From NCBI GenBank assembly GCA_018263435.1, contig JAANXD010000087.1:1-41554 (forward strand): DNA of 41,554 nt, given 5' to 3'. The notes below the pieces were generated by a model. That model was given only the letters and a program-made list of their open reading frames with translations. It was not told the DNA's origin and ran no database searches. Positions 8,575 through 16,453 of the stretch are shown piece by piece. The position numbers were made by a program, and so were the translations under genes. How positions within the stretch are numbered: position 1 is the first letter of the stretch; each line of letters opens with the position of its first letter. The stretch comes from Candidatus Scalindua arabica. Lineage in GTDB: Bacteria > Planctomycetota > Brocadiia > Brocadiales > Scalinduaceae.

Positions 8575-8867
8575 CTTGGACAGATCAATCACTTGAAGAC
8601 TTGGACGCAATTTGTTTATTTATTGCTCGCGATTTTCTTGAATATGCAAGATTATTTGCAATAAGAGTATTTGAAGCAACAGATCGACTTGAAACCTTTC
8701 CAAAATCAGGAAGGGTTGTTCCAGAGATAGGTCGTGAGGATATACGTGAAATAATATTGGGGAATTACCGAATTATTTTTCGTATTGTTACGGAAGAAGT
8801 CGAAATTCTTACAGTTCATCATGGAGCAAAACCTCTAGAAGATATCAATTTTCCAAATTCCACATAA
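8562..8867 (+). CDS. RelE/ParE-superfamily toxin
   Basis: The 101-residue protein has the ParE/RelE fold signature: an N-terminal strand VKVTWTDQSLEDLDAICLFIA, a helix pair, then 'FPKSGRVVPEI', 'IREIILGNYRIIFRI' and a final strand 'EVEILTVHHGAK'. Members poison either DNA gyrase (ParE) or ribosome-bound mRNA (RelE). The 'ILGNYRIIFRI' segment favours the ParE-like branch, but the target cannot be told from sequence. Translation is likely coupled to the overlapping antitoxin gene. The reading frame is complete. Confidence 0.88.
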   Translation: MVKVTWTDQSLEDLDAICLFIARDFLEYARLFAIRVFEATDRLETFPKSGRVVPEIGREDIREIILGNYRIIFRIVTEEVEILTVHHGAKPLEDINFPNST

Positions 8868-8965
8868 AAGCATACACTTTACCATAAATAAACAAAAGAA
8901 TGTCTGCCCCTATATATTTTCTACAATCTATAATCTACAATCATCTATCGTCAATATTCAATTCC

Positions 8966-9934
8966 TTACACCCTCACCATCTTATACGCAGTCCTGAAGA
9001 TCACCAAGAGCATTCCTGAGCCAAAGCAGCCGATTGCGATCAGTGTAAGTGGTATGCTCGGGTTCTTTTTTACGGAGACAGCTACTGCAGGCGTGACTTT
9101 GATGTCTTCAAAAATCATGTTCGACCCCTTGACGTTTTGTGCATTCTGCCTGCCGATGCGAACATAGGACTTATTGTATTTGCCGTCTTTACCTTTTGAA
9201 ACCAGCTGGATAGCGGGTGTAAGGAATTGTGGAGGAAAGTAAAGGTTTGCCAGAAGTACCTTTGATCCGTTTATCTCTATAACATCCTTTATATTATAAA
9301 GACTTGTCTTGCCGTCGATATTCAATACTACTCCGTTTGGCATATTGCCATAATTTTGCAGAAGAAACTGCTTGGTTCCGCTATCTACAAGTACTGGATT
9401 GTTGTAGCCAAGTGTATCGTCGTACTCTTCACCGTCCTTCCTTACTTTCACCTGTGCCTTTATCTTCCTTGGCATGCCGCTGGGGTATGAAGTGGTTTCA
9501 AGGCCGGTCACCTTCAACTCGTATTCACCGGATTGCACCCATTCATCGGCAATCGTGATCGGCATGCCGGACTCTGACCATATACCGCCTATAAGATGGG
9601 CCACCAGCGTAATCAGAAATCCGATGTGTACAATCGATGCCCCGTACAGGGGTATCTTGCCGGTACGCGCCTTCACCTTTCTGATAATAGAGTCCAGTGT
9701 ACAGCAGAAAATACATATCCCATACACGGCAAAGGCGATAAACATTACATAAAACCAGGTGTGTATCAGTCTGGGGTTATTATAGAAGAAGGTAATATCT
9801 TCTCCTGAAAGCCCTTCATAAGCTTCCGGGACATAGTTCATTATAAGACTCCCTATTATGAGGAGTCCCGTGACGGTGAACCCGGCTATTATTCCCGTCT
9901 TCTGAGATTTTAAGAAATCGTATACTTTTCTCAT
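8966..9934 (-). CDS. ResB/Ccs1-like cytochrome c biogenesis protein
   Basis: The 322-residue protein has membrane helices at about residues 14-33, 59-79, 97-117 and 296-315. They enclose a periplasmic domain (about 120-295) rich in beta strands, the layout of ResB/Ccs1. H58, H103 and H113 lie in or near the helices and are candidate heme ligands. With CcsA it forms the system II synthetase that carries heme across the membrane and attaches it to CXXCH apocytochromes. It is shorter than many ResB proteins. The start follows GAGGGATAA. The ccsA gene lies 128 bp upstream on the same strand, separated by a hairpin repeat; the two presumably work as one complex. Anammox planctomycetes use system II for their many cytochromes c, which fits but does not prove the host. 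Confidence 0.85.
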   Translation of the reverse strand: MRKVYDFLKSQKTGIIAGFTVTGLLIIGSLIMNYVPEAYEGLSGEDITFFYNNPRLIHTWFYVMFIAFAVYGICIFCCTLDSIIRKVKARTGKIPLYGASIVHIGFLITLVAHLIGGIWSESGMPITIADEWVQSGEYELKVTGLETTSYPSGMPRKIKAQVKVRKDGEEYDDTLGYNNPVLVDSGTKQFLLQNYGNMPNGVVLNIDGKTSLYNIKDVIEINGSKVLLANLYFPPQFLTPAIQLVSKGKDGKYNKSYVRIGRQNAQNVKGSNMIFEDIKVTPAVAVSVKKNPSIPLTLIAIGCFGSGMLLVIFRTAYKMVRV

Positions 9935-9967
9935 TTATCCCTCATACGTAGCCAATGTCATTAAGAC

Positions 9968-10038
9968 GTAGCGGAAACCTTCAGGTTTCCATTACCATGT
10001 GTAAATGTATAAATGGAAGGCTAAAGCCATTCCGCTAC
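9968..10038. repeat. Dispersed hairpin repeat GTAGCGGA...TCCGCTAC, copy 1 (71 bp)
   Basis: Terminal inverted repeats GTAGCGGA (9968-9975) and TCCGCTAC (10031-10038) enclose two internal hairpins. The first is GGAAACCT-TC-AGGTTTCC (9973-9990). The second is GGAAGGCTAAAGCCATTCC with one bulge. It lies between ccsA and resB. The full-length relative is at 40084-40188 and a rearranged one is at 37942-38028. Confidence 0.85.
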
Positions 10039-10062
10039 AGATTATTACACTTTCGTTTGAGG

Positions 10063-10836
10063 CTAAAAACTGTGTGAACTCTTTATAAGGAAACTCGTAC
10101 CGACATACGTCATAAGTAATATCAGAAAACCAACCAGGGACAGTGGAGTCTTGAATTTTCTGGCCTCCGGCCAGTAATCCAGATGAATACATGTAGCATA
10201 GAAGAACCATATAATCACAGACCACAGCAACTTAGCATCCCACAGGAAATATGCCCCCCAGGCTACGTATCCCCACAGACCACCGAATATCATGGATATC
10301 GAGAAGGCTATCAGGCCGTATTGAAAGCCGAAATCAATTATATTCTCAAACCGCCTCCTATCTCCCTCAGAGAAATATTGCGCCATTGCCGCCGCAGCCG
10401 AACTTGTCCACAATGCGTAACAGAAGAAAGATATGGGGACATGAAGGATATACCATATGGTCAGCATCAGCGGCGGTGCGTATGACAGTTTCATTAAATA
10501 GGGATAAAAGCAAACGGAAGCTACAACAAAAAAGCAGTATCCCACACAAAACAGGGATATCCTGTATACGTAGCTTTCTACTCTGGAATAACACAAAAGC
10601 ACAACGAAGCAGGAAAGGGCAAATGCGGTGAAGGACTCAAACTTGTTTGTCAGTGGGAAATATTCTATGGAGATGCCTCTGGAAGTAATTGATAATGTAT
10701 GCAGAATAACCCCTCCCAGGAGCACATAAAACCTTGTCCTTCTGCCCAGAAATCCGATTACCCAGTAAGAGGTGTATATAAGTAATGAACACCAATACAA
10801 GATAATAGATAATTTTAGATATAACTGTGGATCCAT
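10063..10836 (-). CDS. ccsA: Cytochrome c biogenesis protein CcsA/ResC
   Basis: The 257-residue protein has about eight membrane helices and the heme-handling tryptophan-rich motif WGYVAWGAYFLWDAK (residues 188-202). H46, H132 and H218 are candidates for the conserved histidines. CcsA and ResB/Ccs1 together form the heme-export and attachment machine of system II. The ATG at 10836 (MDPQLYLKLS) is preferred: a longer in-frame reading to 10911 translates the palindrome at 10894-10917 and adds a hydrophilic stretch atypical of the family. No strong ribosome binding site is visible. It is first in the ccsA-resB pair. Confidence 0.9.
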   Translation of the reverse strand: MDPQLYLKLSIILYWCSLLIYTSYWVIGFLGRRTRFYVLLGGVILHTLSITSRGISIEYFPLTNKFESFTAFALSCFVVLLCYSRVESYVYRISLFCVGYCFFVVASVCFYPYLMKLSYAPPLMLTIWYILHVPISFFCYALWTSSAAAAMAQYFSEGDRRRFENIIDFGFQYGLIAFSISMIFGGLWGYVAWGAYFLWDAKLLWSVIIWFFYATCIHLDYWPEARKFKTPLSLVGFLILLMTYVGTSFLIKSSHSF

Positions 10837-10893
10837 TTTATTTAAGGGTGAATTGTTAAAATAAAAGACTCCATGAGATTTATTGGCCGAACA

Positions 10894-10917
10894 CCGGCCT
10901 TGTATAGACAAGGCCGG
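10894..10917. repeat. Short palindrome upstream of ccsA
   Basis: CCGGCCTTG (10894-10902) and CAAGGCCGG (10909-10917) form a perfect 9-bp stem with a TATAGA loop. It lies between the PpiC-like gene and ccsA, both leftward. There is no T-tract on the leftward side, so it is not a typical intrinsic terminator. It may be a small repeat or an RNA-stabilising hairpin. Confidence 0.6.
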
Positions 10918-10981
10918 GTCGGAAGGGAATAACGAAATCCGGATAGCTGTTTACAATTCCCCAATTTGTAAGGGTGTATGG

Positions 10982-12301
10982 TTATTCCGTTGAACTCATT
11001 GCTCCGCCGTGAGGTGAACCGCTACTAGCGTGAGGATCACCACCACCATAGGCTGAACTACCCGGCATAGGCATTCCAGCGTGAGGATTAGGATTACCAC
11101 GGCCAGAACTGCCGCCATGAGGCGAAGCACCCGGGCCACCATACATTGTACTACCATGAGCCATGCTGCCGTGACCACCAGTTGATGCATATGGGGTTGG
11201 TGTGTACAAAATGTTTACATCTGCATTGTCGTTTAATTCTTGTATTAATGTCATTGTTTTTTCATTAAAAAGTGCAAGCTTGACATTCTCCTTTGTCTCT
11301 TCAAACGTGATATCTTTGCCCGCCTGTTTATCAGTAATCTTTATTATGTGGTAACCAAACTTAGTTTTCACCGGTTCACTGATGCTATTTACCCCTGTAC
11401 TAAAGGCAGTTTTCTCAAATTCTTCCACCATCTGCCCTCTGGTAATAACACCTAACTCTCCACCACTTTTTGCAGAAGGACAATCGGAGTTTTCCTCAGC
11501 AAGCTTTGCAAAATCAGCTCCATTATCAAGTTCTTTCTTTATTCTTTCTGTATCTTCTTTTGCCTTCTTTAAACCCTCTTCATCCTTTATTGTTCTCGTA
11601 TCTATGAGTATATGGCTTGCAGTTACAGTTTCATTGTTAAAAATACCTATGTTTTCAGTAAAATATTTCTTCATCTCTTCTTCCGATACTGTCCTGTTCA
11701 GGTATTCGTCTACCGATAATGAAATATCCATGGCCATTCTCAACTCGTTTATACCTCCACCCTGCTCTTCCATGAGTGTTTCAAGGCTTTTATCTGCGGT
11801 ATCAGGATTATTCTTGATGTTTTCCCTGAATGCATTTATCTCTTCTTCAATGCGGGTTGGACTAATCTGAATATTTTCTTTTCTGATAAATTGCTTGAGT
11901 ACAAACTGTGTAACCAGGTCTTTTATAATTTTTTCTTCAACGAGGTGTAATCTTTTTGTACTCACTTTCTGCTTTACCTTATCTAATATCGCGTCAAGTT
12001 CCAGGCGAAGGATTGGCTCTCCATTTACCATTGCAATAGCTTCGTTAGGGTCATTCGTTGCTGTAGCACCTCCAACACCTTGATGTATTCTGGCATAGTC
12101 ATCTGGTTTATACTCCTGCCTCGCCTTCAGCTTGGCAAGGTCTTCCTGTTCCTTCTTCAACGCCTGCTGCTCAAAATTCATGTCACCAGCGCCACCGCCG
12201 ACACCGGCATGTGGACTCTGTCCTCCATCATCACCACAGCCATTTATTAATAAACCTAAGAAGCTAAAAGAAATCAATGTTATAATAATTCTTACTTTCA
12301 T
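10982..12301 (-). CDS. PpiC/SurA-like peptidyl-prolyl isomerase lipoprotein with His/Gly-rich tail
   Basis: A lipoprotein signal (MKVRIIITLISFSFLGLLINGC, lipobox cysteine C22) is followed by a Gly-rich linker. A SurA_N-like helical domain spans about residues 80-200 ('AMVNGEPILRLELDAILDKV'), and a parvulin domain about 220-330 ('TASHILIDTR', 'GGELGVITRGQMVEEFEKTAF', 'KTKFGYHIIKI'). The last 70 residues are low complexity with recurring SPHGG/PHAG units and about six histidines. Family members chaperone outer-membrane or exported proteins. The ATG at 12301 is preceded by TTGGGGAAAGTA; the TTG further up is part of that ribosome binding region. The His-rich tail is unusual and could bind metal (inference). 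Confidence 0.88.
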   Translation of the reverse strand: MKVRIIITLISFSFLGLLINGCGDDGGQSPHAGVGGGAGDMNFEQQALKKEQEDLAKLKARQEYKPDDYARIHQGVGGATATNDPNEAIAMVNGEPILRLELDAILDKVKQKVSTKRLHLVEEKIIKDLVTQFVLKQFIRKENIQISPTRIEEEINAFRENIKNNPDTADKSLETLMEEQGGGINELRMAMDISLSVDEYLNRTVSEEEMKKYFTENIGIFNNETVTASHILIDTRTIKDEEGLKKAKEDTERIKKELDNGADFAKLAEENSDCPSAKSGGELGVITRGQMVEEFEKTAFSTGVNSISEPVKTKFGYHIIKITDKQAGKDITFEETKENVKLALFNEKTMTLIQELNDNADVNILYTPTPYASTGGHGSMAHGSTMYGGPGASPHGGSSGRGNPNPHAGMPMPGSSAYGGGDPHASSGSPHGGAMSSTE

Positions 12302-12390
12302 TACTTTCCCCAATGTTGATTTTAGAAAATTATAGATAATTTATCGATTCTAATGTATATAATTATGATTGTCAAAAGAAAAAGAGCCTC

Positions 12391-12417
12391 TTGTTATGTA
12401 GGCGCTATTAGTATAAT
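12391..12417 (+). promoter_or_regulatory. Possible promoter for pepA
   Basis: TATAAT (12412-12417) is preceded by TTGTTA (12391-12396) with a 15-bp spacer, in the divergent region between the PpiC-like gene and pepA. An 8-base inverted pair CGATTCTA/TAGAATCG flanks the region (about 12338-12350 and 12424-12432). The spacer is short, so the -35 call is uncertain. Confidence 0.4.
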
Positions 12418-12475
12418 ATGTCGATAGAATCGTAATTAAATTATTTGTTTTTTCTTCTTGCGTGGAGGATTGAGA

Positions 12476-13996
12476 ATGAAGATTTCAGTAAAATTTGGTG
12501 CGGCAGAAAAAGAATCTACAGACGTAATCGTGATAAGTCTCTTTGAAAATGTAAAGAAAATACCTTCCGAATTAAACTCTCTTGATAAAGCATCCGGAGG
12601 GTTCATATCAAATCTACTGCAGAACAAGGATTTTACCGGTAAGCTGAACGAAACCGTAATGATTCCAACTTATAAGAAGGTTACTCCAAAAAGGATACTG
12701 CTTGTTGGATTAGGAAAAACGACTGAACTCTCATCAGATAAAATTCGTCAAGCAGCCGGTACTGCAACAAGGGAAATACAGGGAAAGAAATTTAAAAACC
12801 CTTCAATGTTATTATATAAAACAGAATACAAAGGTATTCCCATTGAAGACATTACCCGTTCAGTTGTAGAGGGCATACTGTTATCGCTGTATAACTTCAC
12901 CATGTATAAAACATTAAAGAAGGAAGATAAAGCTACCATTAATAATTTCACATTGATTGTCCAGAAGAAAGAGGTACTGGCGAAGGTTAAATCCGTAACA
13001 AAGAATACCCAAACTGTAGCGGAAGCTGTTTGTTTCACGCGTGATATCGTGAATATGGCAGGAAGCGATGCGACACCAACCTTCCTTGCAAATAAAGCAA
13101 AAGAGATTGCAAAGAAACCGGGAGTTAAATGCAGAACATTATCACGCCCTGATATGAAGAAGCTGGGGATGGGTGGAATCTTGAATGTATCGAGAGGGAG
13201 TTCTCAACCCCCCAAATTTATCATCCTTGAATACAATACAAGAAAAAAGAACAGTGACACAATCGTTCTCATAGGTAAAGGAGTAACATTTGACTCAGGA
13301 GGAATATCCTTAAAACCGGGAGCTAATATGGATCTGATGAAGGCCGATATGTCAGGCGCTGCCGCTGTACTGGGCGCCTTTAAGGCGATATCCAACCTGA
13401 AGCCGGCCGCTCATATTGTTGGCCTGATACCGTGTACAGAAAATATGCCAGGAGGCAGCGCCTTGAAACCCGGTGATATTATCAAATGCATGTCAGGAAA
13501 GACGGTAGAAGTTTTAAACACGGATGCCGAAGGTCGCCTGATATTGGCGGATGCTATCGCTTACGCAAAAAGGTATAAGCCGGATGCCGTAATAGACCTT
13601 GCCACATTAACTGGTGCATGTGTCGCCGCATTAGGTACATTTACATCGGGCATGCTCGGCAATAATGATAAACTTAAGGATAGGATAAAACAAGCCGGTG
13701 AAGAAAGCCATGAAAGGGTATGGGAACTGCCGCTATGGAAGGAATATTACGAATTGATAAAGAGTAACATAGCTGACATTAAGAATACCGGCGGTAAATA
13801 TGCAGGCACCATTACGGCTGCATGTTTCTTAGGTGAGTTCGTAGAAGACTTCCCATGGGTTCACCTTGATATTGCCGGAACCTTTCTGGTAGAAAAGGAC
13901 ACTCCATACATAAGGAAAGGCGCAACTGGAGTTGGTGTACGATTACTAACACGTTTGATTCAAGACTGGAAGAAGATGCGTAACAAAACCGGTTAA
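12476..13996 (+). CDS. pepA: Leucyl aminopeptidase, M17 family
   Basis: The 506-residue protein has the M17 N-terminal macro-like domain and the C-terminal di-metal peptidase domain. Metal and active-site segments are visible: 'GKGVTFDSGGISLKP', 'MKADMSGAAAVLG' and NTDAEGRLILADA (the family signature). It removes N-terminal residues from peptides in the cytosol as a hexamer. The ATG at 12476 follows GGAGG (12464-12468) at a 7-base gap; a TTG at 12458 lies before that site and is rejected. Length and motifs are normal. It stands alone, divergent from the PpiC-like gene. Confidence 0.95.
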   Translation: MKISVKFGAAEKESTDVIVISLFENVKKIPSELNSLDKASGGFISNLLQNKDFTGKLNETVMIPTYKKVTPKRILLVGLGKTTELSSDKIRQAAGTATREIQGKKFKNPSMLLYKTEYKGIPIEDITRSVVEGILLSLYNFTMYKTLKKEDKATINNFTLIVQKKEVLAKVKSVTKNTQTVAEAVCFTRDIVNMAGSDATPTFLANKAKEIAKKPGVKCRTLSRPDMKKLGMGGILNVSRGSSQPPKFIILEYNTRKKNSDTIVLIGKGVTFDSGGISLKPGANMDLMKADMSGAAAVLGAFKAISNLKPAAHIVGLIPCTENMPGGSALKPGDIIKCMSGKTVEVLNTDAEGRLILADAIAYAKRYKPDAVIDLATLTGACVAALGTFTSGMLGNNDKLKDRIKQAGEESHERVWELPLWKEYYELIKSNIADIKNTGGKYAGTITAACFLGEFVEDFPWVHLDIAGTFLVEKDTPYIRKGATGVGVRLLTRLIQDWKKMRNKTG

Positions 13997-14048
13997 AAAT
14001 GAAGTACACTTATTGCATTACCTAAATTTGAAAGAGTGTAATCACTAT

Positions 14049-14232
14049 CTATTTGTTACCATGAAAATCGGTGAATAACTCAATTTCTTCTATATCTTTA
14101 AAATCATCTTTATCCATAGTAGTTATTTTGCTTATTTCATTCTCAAGGTAAATACTTATTATTCCGAAATCACGGATCTTCATCAATTGAATAAACAAGA
14201 ATATTCGTATCAACTAATCCTCGTTTTTTCGT
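14049..14232 (-). pseudogene. Relict of a VapC-type PIN-domain toxin
   Basis: On the minus strand, a start-less reading RGLVDTNILVYSIDEDP-stop (ending about 14172) has the PIN N-terminus with its first metal-binding aspartate. A shift of one frame then continues as RDFGIISIYLENEIS, TTMDKDDFKDIEEIEL and a stop at 14049-14051, which resembles a PIN-domain C-terminus. About 80 central residues and the start codon are missing. Both pieces are in the right order and strand, so this is a deleted and frameshifted vapC. No convincing VapB remains; a 16-codon plus-strand reading at about 14298-14348 is unrecognised. Confidence 0.7.
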
Positions 14233-14342
14233 ATATATAAGATAAAGCCTTTAACTTTATATAAATCCGCAAAAATTTGAGGAAAGATTTAGGCATTGAA
14301 TGAGACGGGAAATATTTGTAACTATGAAAGATGACTACAAAC

Positions 14343-14741
14343 TTATATGAATACCGCAGGAGATACATTGAACCGCTTTGCCAATATTCGAATCTGTCTT
14401 ACGTTAAGTTCTCTGTTACCTTTTAATATGTCAGACACAACACCTTGAGAACCTACGTCAGGTAGATCAGATTGCGTGAGTCCATGTTCATCCATAAAAA
14501 AACGTAACATTTCTGTGCCATTACACTTTGGCATTGGATGGTGCTTCTCCTCATATGCGTTTATCAATGTGCCAAGCGTATCTAAAAGCTCATATAGTGG
14601 ATGTCGTTCGTCTGTACCAACTTCATCAATAAGATTTTCCATCCGTTCAACTGCTCCTTGATACTCTTTTTCGTTGCGAATGGCCAAAATTGGACTTATT
14701 GCAGACCAGTGAGTTTCTATATCTTTGGTTATAGTATTCAT
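14343..14741 (-). CDS. higA: HigA-type antitoxin with helix-turn-helix
   Basis: The 132-residue protein has a helical N-terminal half and a C-terminal XRE-like helix-turn-helix (about residues 75-132: 'MRFFMDEHGLTQSDLP', 'SQGVVSDILKGNRELNVRQIRILAKRFNVSPAVF'). It neutralises HigB and represses the operon. The ATG overlaps the higB stop as ATGA (14738-14741), so a TTG nine bases upstream is rejected. The toxin-first order is typical of higBA. The gene is intact. Confidence 0.88.
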   Translation of the reverse strand: MNTITKDIETHWSAISPILAIRNEKEYQGAVERMENLIDEVGTDERHPLYELLDTLGTLINAYEEKHHPMPKCNGTEMLRFFMDEHGLTQSDLPDVGSQGVVSDILKGNRELNVRQIRILAKRFNVSPAVFI

Positions 14742-15025
14742 TGTTTCCAATCTTCCTTATCATATTCACGGTGGGTTAAAATATTACGGATGTAAACCTT
14801 GCTACGATTGAAATGTACTGATACAATAAGCCTGTATTTGTTGCCACCAATATTGAACACAACCAAGTCTCCTACTTTGTCTGCTGTGGGGAAGGCTGCC
14901 CGCAATTCGTTAAAATTGCCAAACGTACTTTTTTGCATAGCTTTAAACCATCGTGAAAGTGAATTTTTACTGTCTGGATATTGCCTCCAAAATCTTTGTA
15001 ATGCTTTCCTGCTGATTATATGCAC
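14738..15025 (-). CDS. higB: HigB-family mRNA interferase toxin
   Basis: The 95-residue protein matches the HigB family (RelE-like fold) throughout: 'ISRKALQRFWRQYPDSKNSLSRWF', 'FNELRAAFPTADKVGDLVVFNIGGNKYRLIVSVHF' and 'KVYIRNILTHREYDKEDW'. HigB toxins cut mRNA on the ribosome. Translation starts at GTG (15023-15025). It is followed by higA with a 4-base ATGA overlap. A palindrome and promoter lie just upstream (15050-15079), suggesting autoregulation. This looks like the one fully intact module in an otherwise decayed patch, apart from the DUF6364-PIN pair. Confidence 0.9.
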   Translation of the reverse strand: MHIISRKALQRFWRQYPDSKNSLSRWFKAMQKSTFGNFNELRAAFPTADKVGDLVVFNIGGNKYRLIVSVHFNRSKVYIRNILTHREYDKEDWKQ

Positions 15026-15049
15026 AAAACAATAATATTTTAAACTGAG

Positions 15050-15079
15050 ATATTATGCAAGTGTAAATTAAGTTTACAA
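15050..15079 (-). promoter_or_regulatory. higBA promoter with overlapping palindromic operator
   Basis: Reading leftward, TTGTAA (plus 15074-15079) and TAATAT (plus 15050-15055) are separated by 18 bp. TGTAAA-TTAAG-TTTACA, a perfect 6-bp dyad with a 5-bp centre (15062-15078), overlaps the -35 box and spacer. That is a natural site for HigA binding. The assignment is from position and symmetry only. Confidence 0.6.
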
Positions 15080-15222
15080 AATTGCTTTTAGAGTTGAAAC
15101 AAGGAATTTACAGATTCAGCATGACAAATTGGGCGTTTTTGCTATTGTGACACTCACAGACTAAAGGGTGAGAAACGTTGAACACAAACTTCAACCTGTA
15201 GCCACTACGCCTGCTCTCTATT

Positions 15223-15391
15223 CTACCTTGTGAACATAAAATTTACTTATGCTTGTAACGCTTTCATATCCATTGTCGATTGTTGTCACTACCTCATATT
15301 CTCCTTAATTGTTTGTGAAGACCTTTATGCCAGATGGGGTTAACTGACGCCAGCTTTTTTTTCCTTTTTTGCTGTTTAATTTTTCAAAGAG
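15223..15391 (-). pseudogene. C-terminal relict of an unknown, probably extracytoplasmic protein
   Basis: The minus strand reads LFEKLNSKKGKKSWRQLTPS, then GIKVFTNN, a TAA stop, and in the same frame GEYEVVTTIDNGYESVTSIS, KFYVHKVE, stop. The second half, with alternating hydrophobic strands and T/S/Y content, looks like the end of a beta-rich secreted protein. One in-frame stop and no start suggest a decayed gene. The family is not recognised. Confidence 0.45.
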
Positions 15392-15413
15392 CTAAACTAA
15401 TACGAAAGATTTA

Positions 15414-15566
15414 ATGGATTTCTCTGAAGGCAAAAACGGTTTACATAAAGAGAACAAGTTTTACTCCCTCTCAAAGAGTGACAATGAAACTGTGAGGAAA
15501 GCATTAACCATACTTCAAACAGTCTTTAAAAGTATAAAACCTCTTTCAAAAGACAAGGTTTTATGA
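15414..15566 (+). CDS. Small hypothetical ORF, 50 aa
   Basis: An ATG-started frame of 50 codons reads MDFSEGKNGLHKENKFYSLS and so on, ending SIKPLSKDKVL. It is lysine-rich, hydrophilic and partly helical, with no recognised domain. No clear ribosome binding site precedes it. It may be a fragment of a larger degraded gene or a chance frame. The remaining DNA between 15036 and 15904 shows nothing else beyond the neighbouring relicts. Confidence 0.25.
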   Translation: MDFSEGKNGLHKENKFYSLSKSDNETVRKALTILQTVFKSIKPLSKDKVL

Positions 15567-15817
15567 AACAAGTCGCAATATGTAAGCCGCCAACCGAATC
15601 AACCATATGGAATCTTTAGTTCTTGATAATCAACGATACGAATATCAAAGACAAGATTTATGACCCTGTTGATAAAGTCCGAAATTTGCCAATTTTCTGA
15701 AAAGTTGTTGTCGTAAGTTATTGCTATCATTAGGCTGGGAAATTGGCTATTTAGCGAAAACTGATTAAATCAACAGAGTCATTTATGTGCTGCACTGCTT
15801 CAAGAAAAAGGCAAAGC

Positions 15818-15900
15818 ATGGGATCTAAGCACCGAAAGAAGATATGGACGTTATCAGGCAGCGATTGAAAGAAGTAAAGAAAATAACCAAGGGAGGATAA
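15818..15900 (+). pseudogene. Relict of a RelE/HigB-like (Gp49-type) toxin
   Basis: Just before the HigA-like gene, one frame reads MGSKHRKKIWTLSGSD-stop, resembling the 'lkgkIWELR' core of Gp49/HigB-type toxins. The next frame reads RQRLKEVKKITKGG-stop, like the basic C-terminal helix of that family, and ends at 15900 on the GGAGG used by the antitoxin. The order and position (toxin tail directly before a COG5606-type antitoxin) fit a deleted toxin gene. The match is short. Confidence 0.45.
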
Positions 15901-15904
15901 AACC

Positions 15905-16234
15905 ATGACAAAAAAAATAGAATTTACCGACAGTTGCGGTAATGTGTTTGCCGATCTTGATCTTGAAAATGCAGACGAAATGCTTGCAAAGAGCACACTC
16001 GCAATCACGATTCGTAAGATCATCAAGAAGCGTGGCCTTACGCAGGCGCAAGCGGCTAAGATATTCAGTACACATCAAACACAGATTGCCAGACTAAACA
16101 AAGGCAGTAGCGTTAAGAGCATGTCTTTCGATCTGCTCTTAAGCTGGCTTACCAAACTTGACCAAGATATAACTGTGACTATAAAACGTAAACCATGCAA
16201 CCGAAAAAGCGCAGCGATCCACGTTGCTGTTTAA
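15905..16234 (+). CDS. XRE-family antitoxin (HigA-like, COG5606 type), orphan
   Basis: The 109-residue protein shows the family's N-terminal 'NVFADLDLENADEMLAKSTLA' and then the helix-turn-helix 'IKKRGLTQAQAAKIFSTHQTQIARLNKG' (about residues 42-70). It ends with 'DLLLSWLTKLDQDITVTIKRKP'. Such proteins neutralise RelE/Gp49-like toxins and repress their own operons. GGAGG lies 8 bases before the ATG. The toxin that should precede it survives only as fragments, so it is probably an orphan that may still bind DNA. Confidence 0.85.
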   Translation: MTKKIEFTDSCGNVFADLDLENADEMLAKSTLAITIRKIIKKRGLTQAQAAKIFSTHQTQIARLNKGSSVKSMSFDLLLSWLTKLDQDITVTIKRKPCNRKSAAIHVAV

Positions 16235-16279
16235 GGTTCGAGAAGAAATAACTGCTTTTTCAAGGCGGAAAGATCGATA

Positions 16280-16387
16280 TTGGTGGAACATGACTGGTAT
16301 CGTAAAAAGACCGTACGGCTAGCTGTCTTAAAGTATTACCGAACCCTTATCAGGGATATTCTACATCTCAAAGACCTGATGAGATAA
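16280..16387 (+). other. Unrecognised 35-codon open stretch, possible gene fragment
   Basis: A TTG-started frame reads LVEHDWYRKKTVRLAVLK and so on, ending HLKDLMR-stop. It is in phase with, and directly downstream of, the HigA-like gene stop. The basic/aromatic composition looks protein-like, with a faint resemblance to the C-terminus of type I restriction R subunits ('DW..k..r..v...i..il'). That likeness is too weak to name. The rest of 16235-16453 shows nothing. Confidence 0.2.
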
Positions 16388-16453
16388 TAATGTTGACGAG
16401 CAGAAAATTTAATATAGTTTGTGGTGTTATTATTTCATTAATCACAATATGAA

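Noticed and set aside
10837-10911. Longer CcsA start
   Set aside because: The extra residues come from the palindrome at 10894-10917 and are hydrophilic; MDPQLYLKLS gives the normal start.
11382-11870. 162-codon open frame antisense to the PpiC-like gene
   Set aside because: Ser/Phe-rich shadow of a well-supported coding strand.
13018-13030. GTAGCGGAA as a further copy of the hairpin repeat
   Set aside because: It is ordinary pepA coding sequence without the partner arm or hairpins.
16280-16387. Type I restriction subunit fragment
   Set aside because: The resemblance is limited to a few residues; it is kept only as an unrecognised open stretch.
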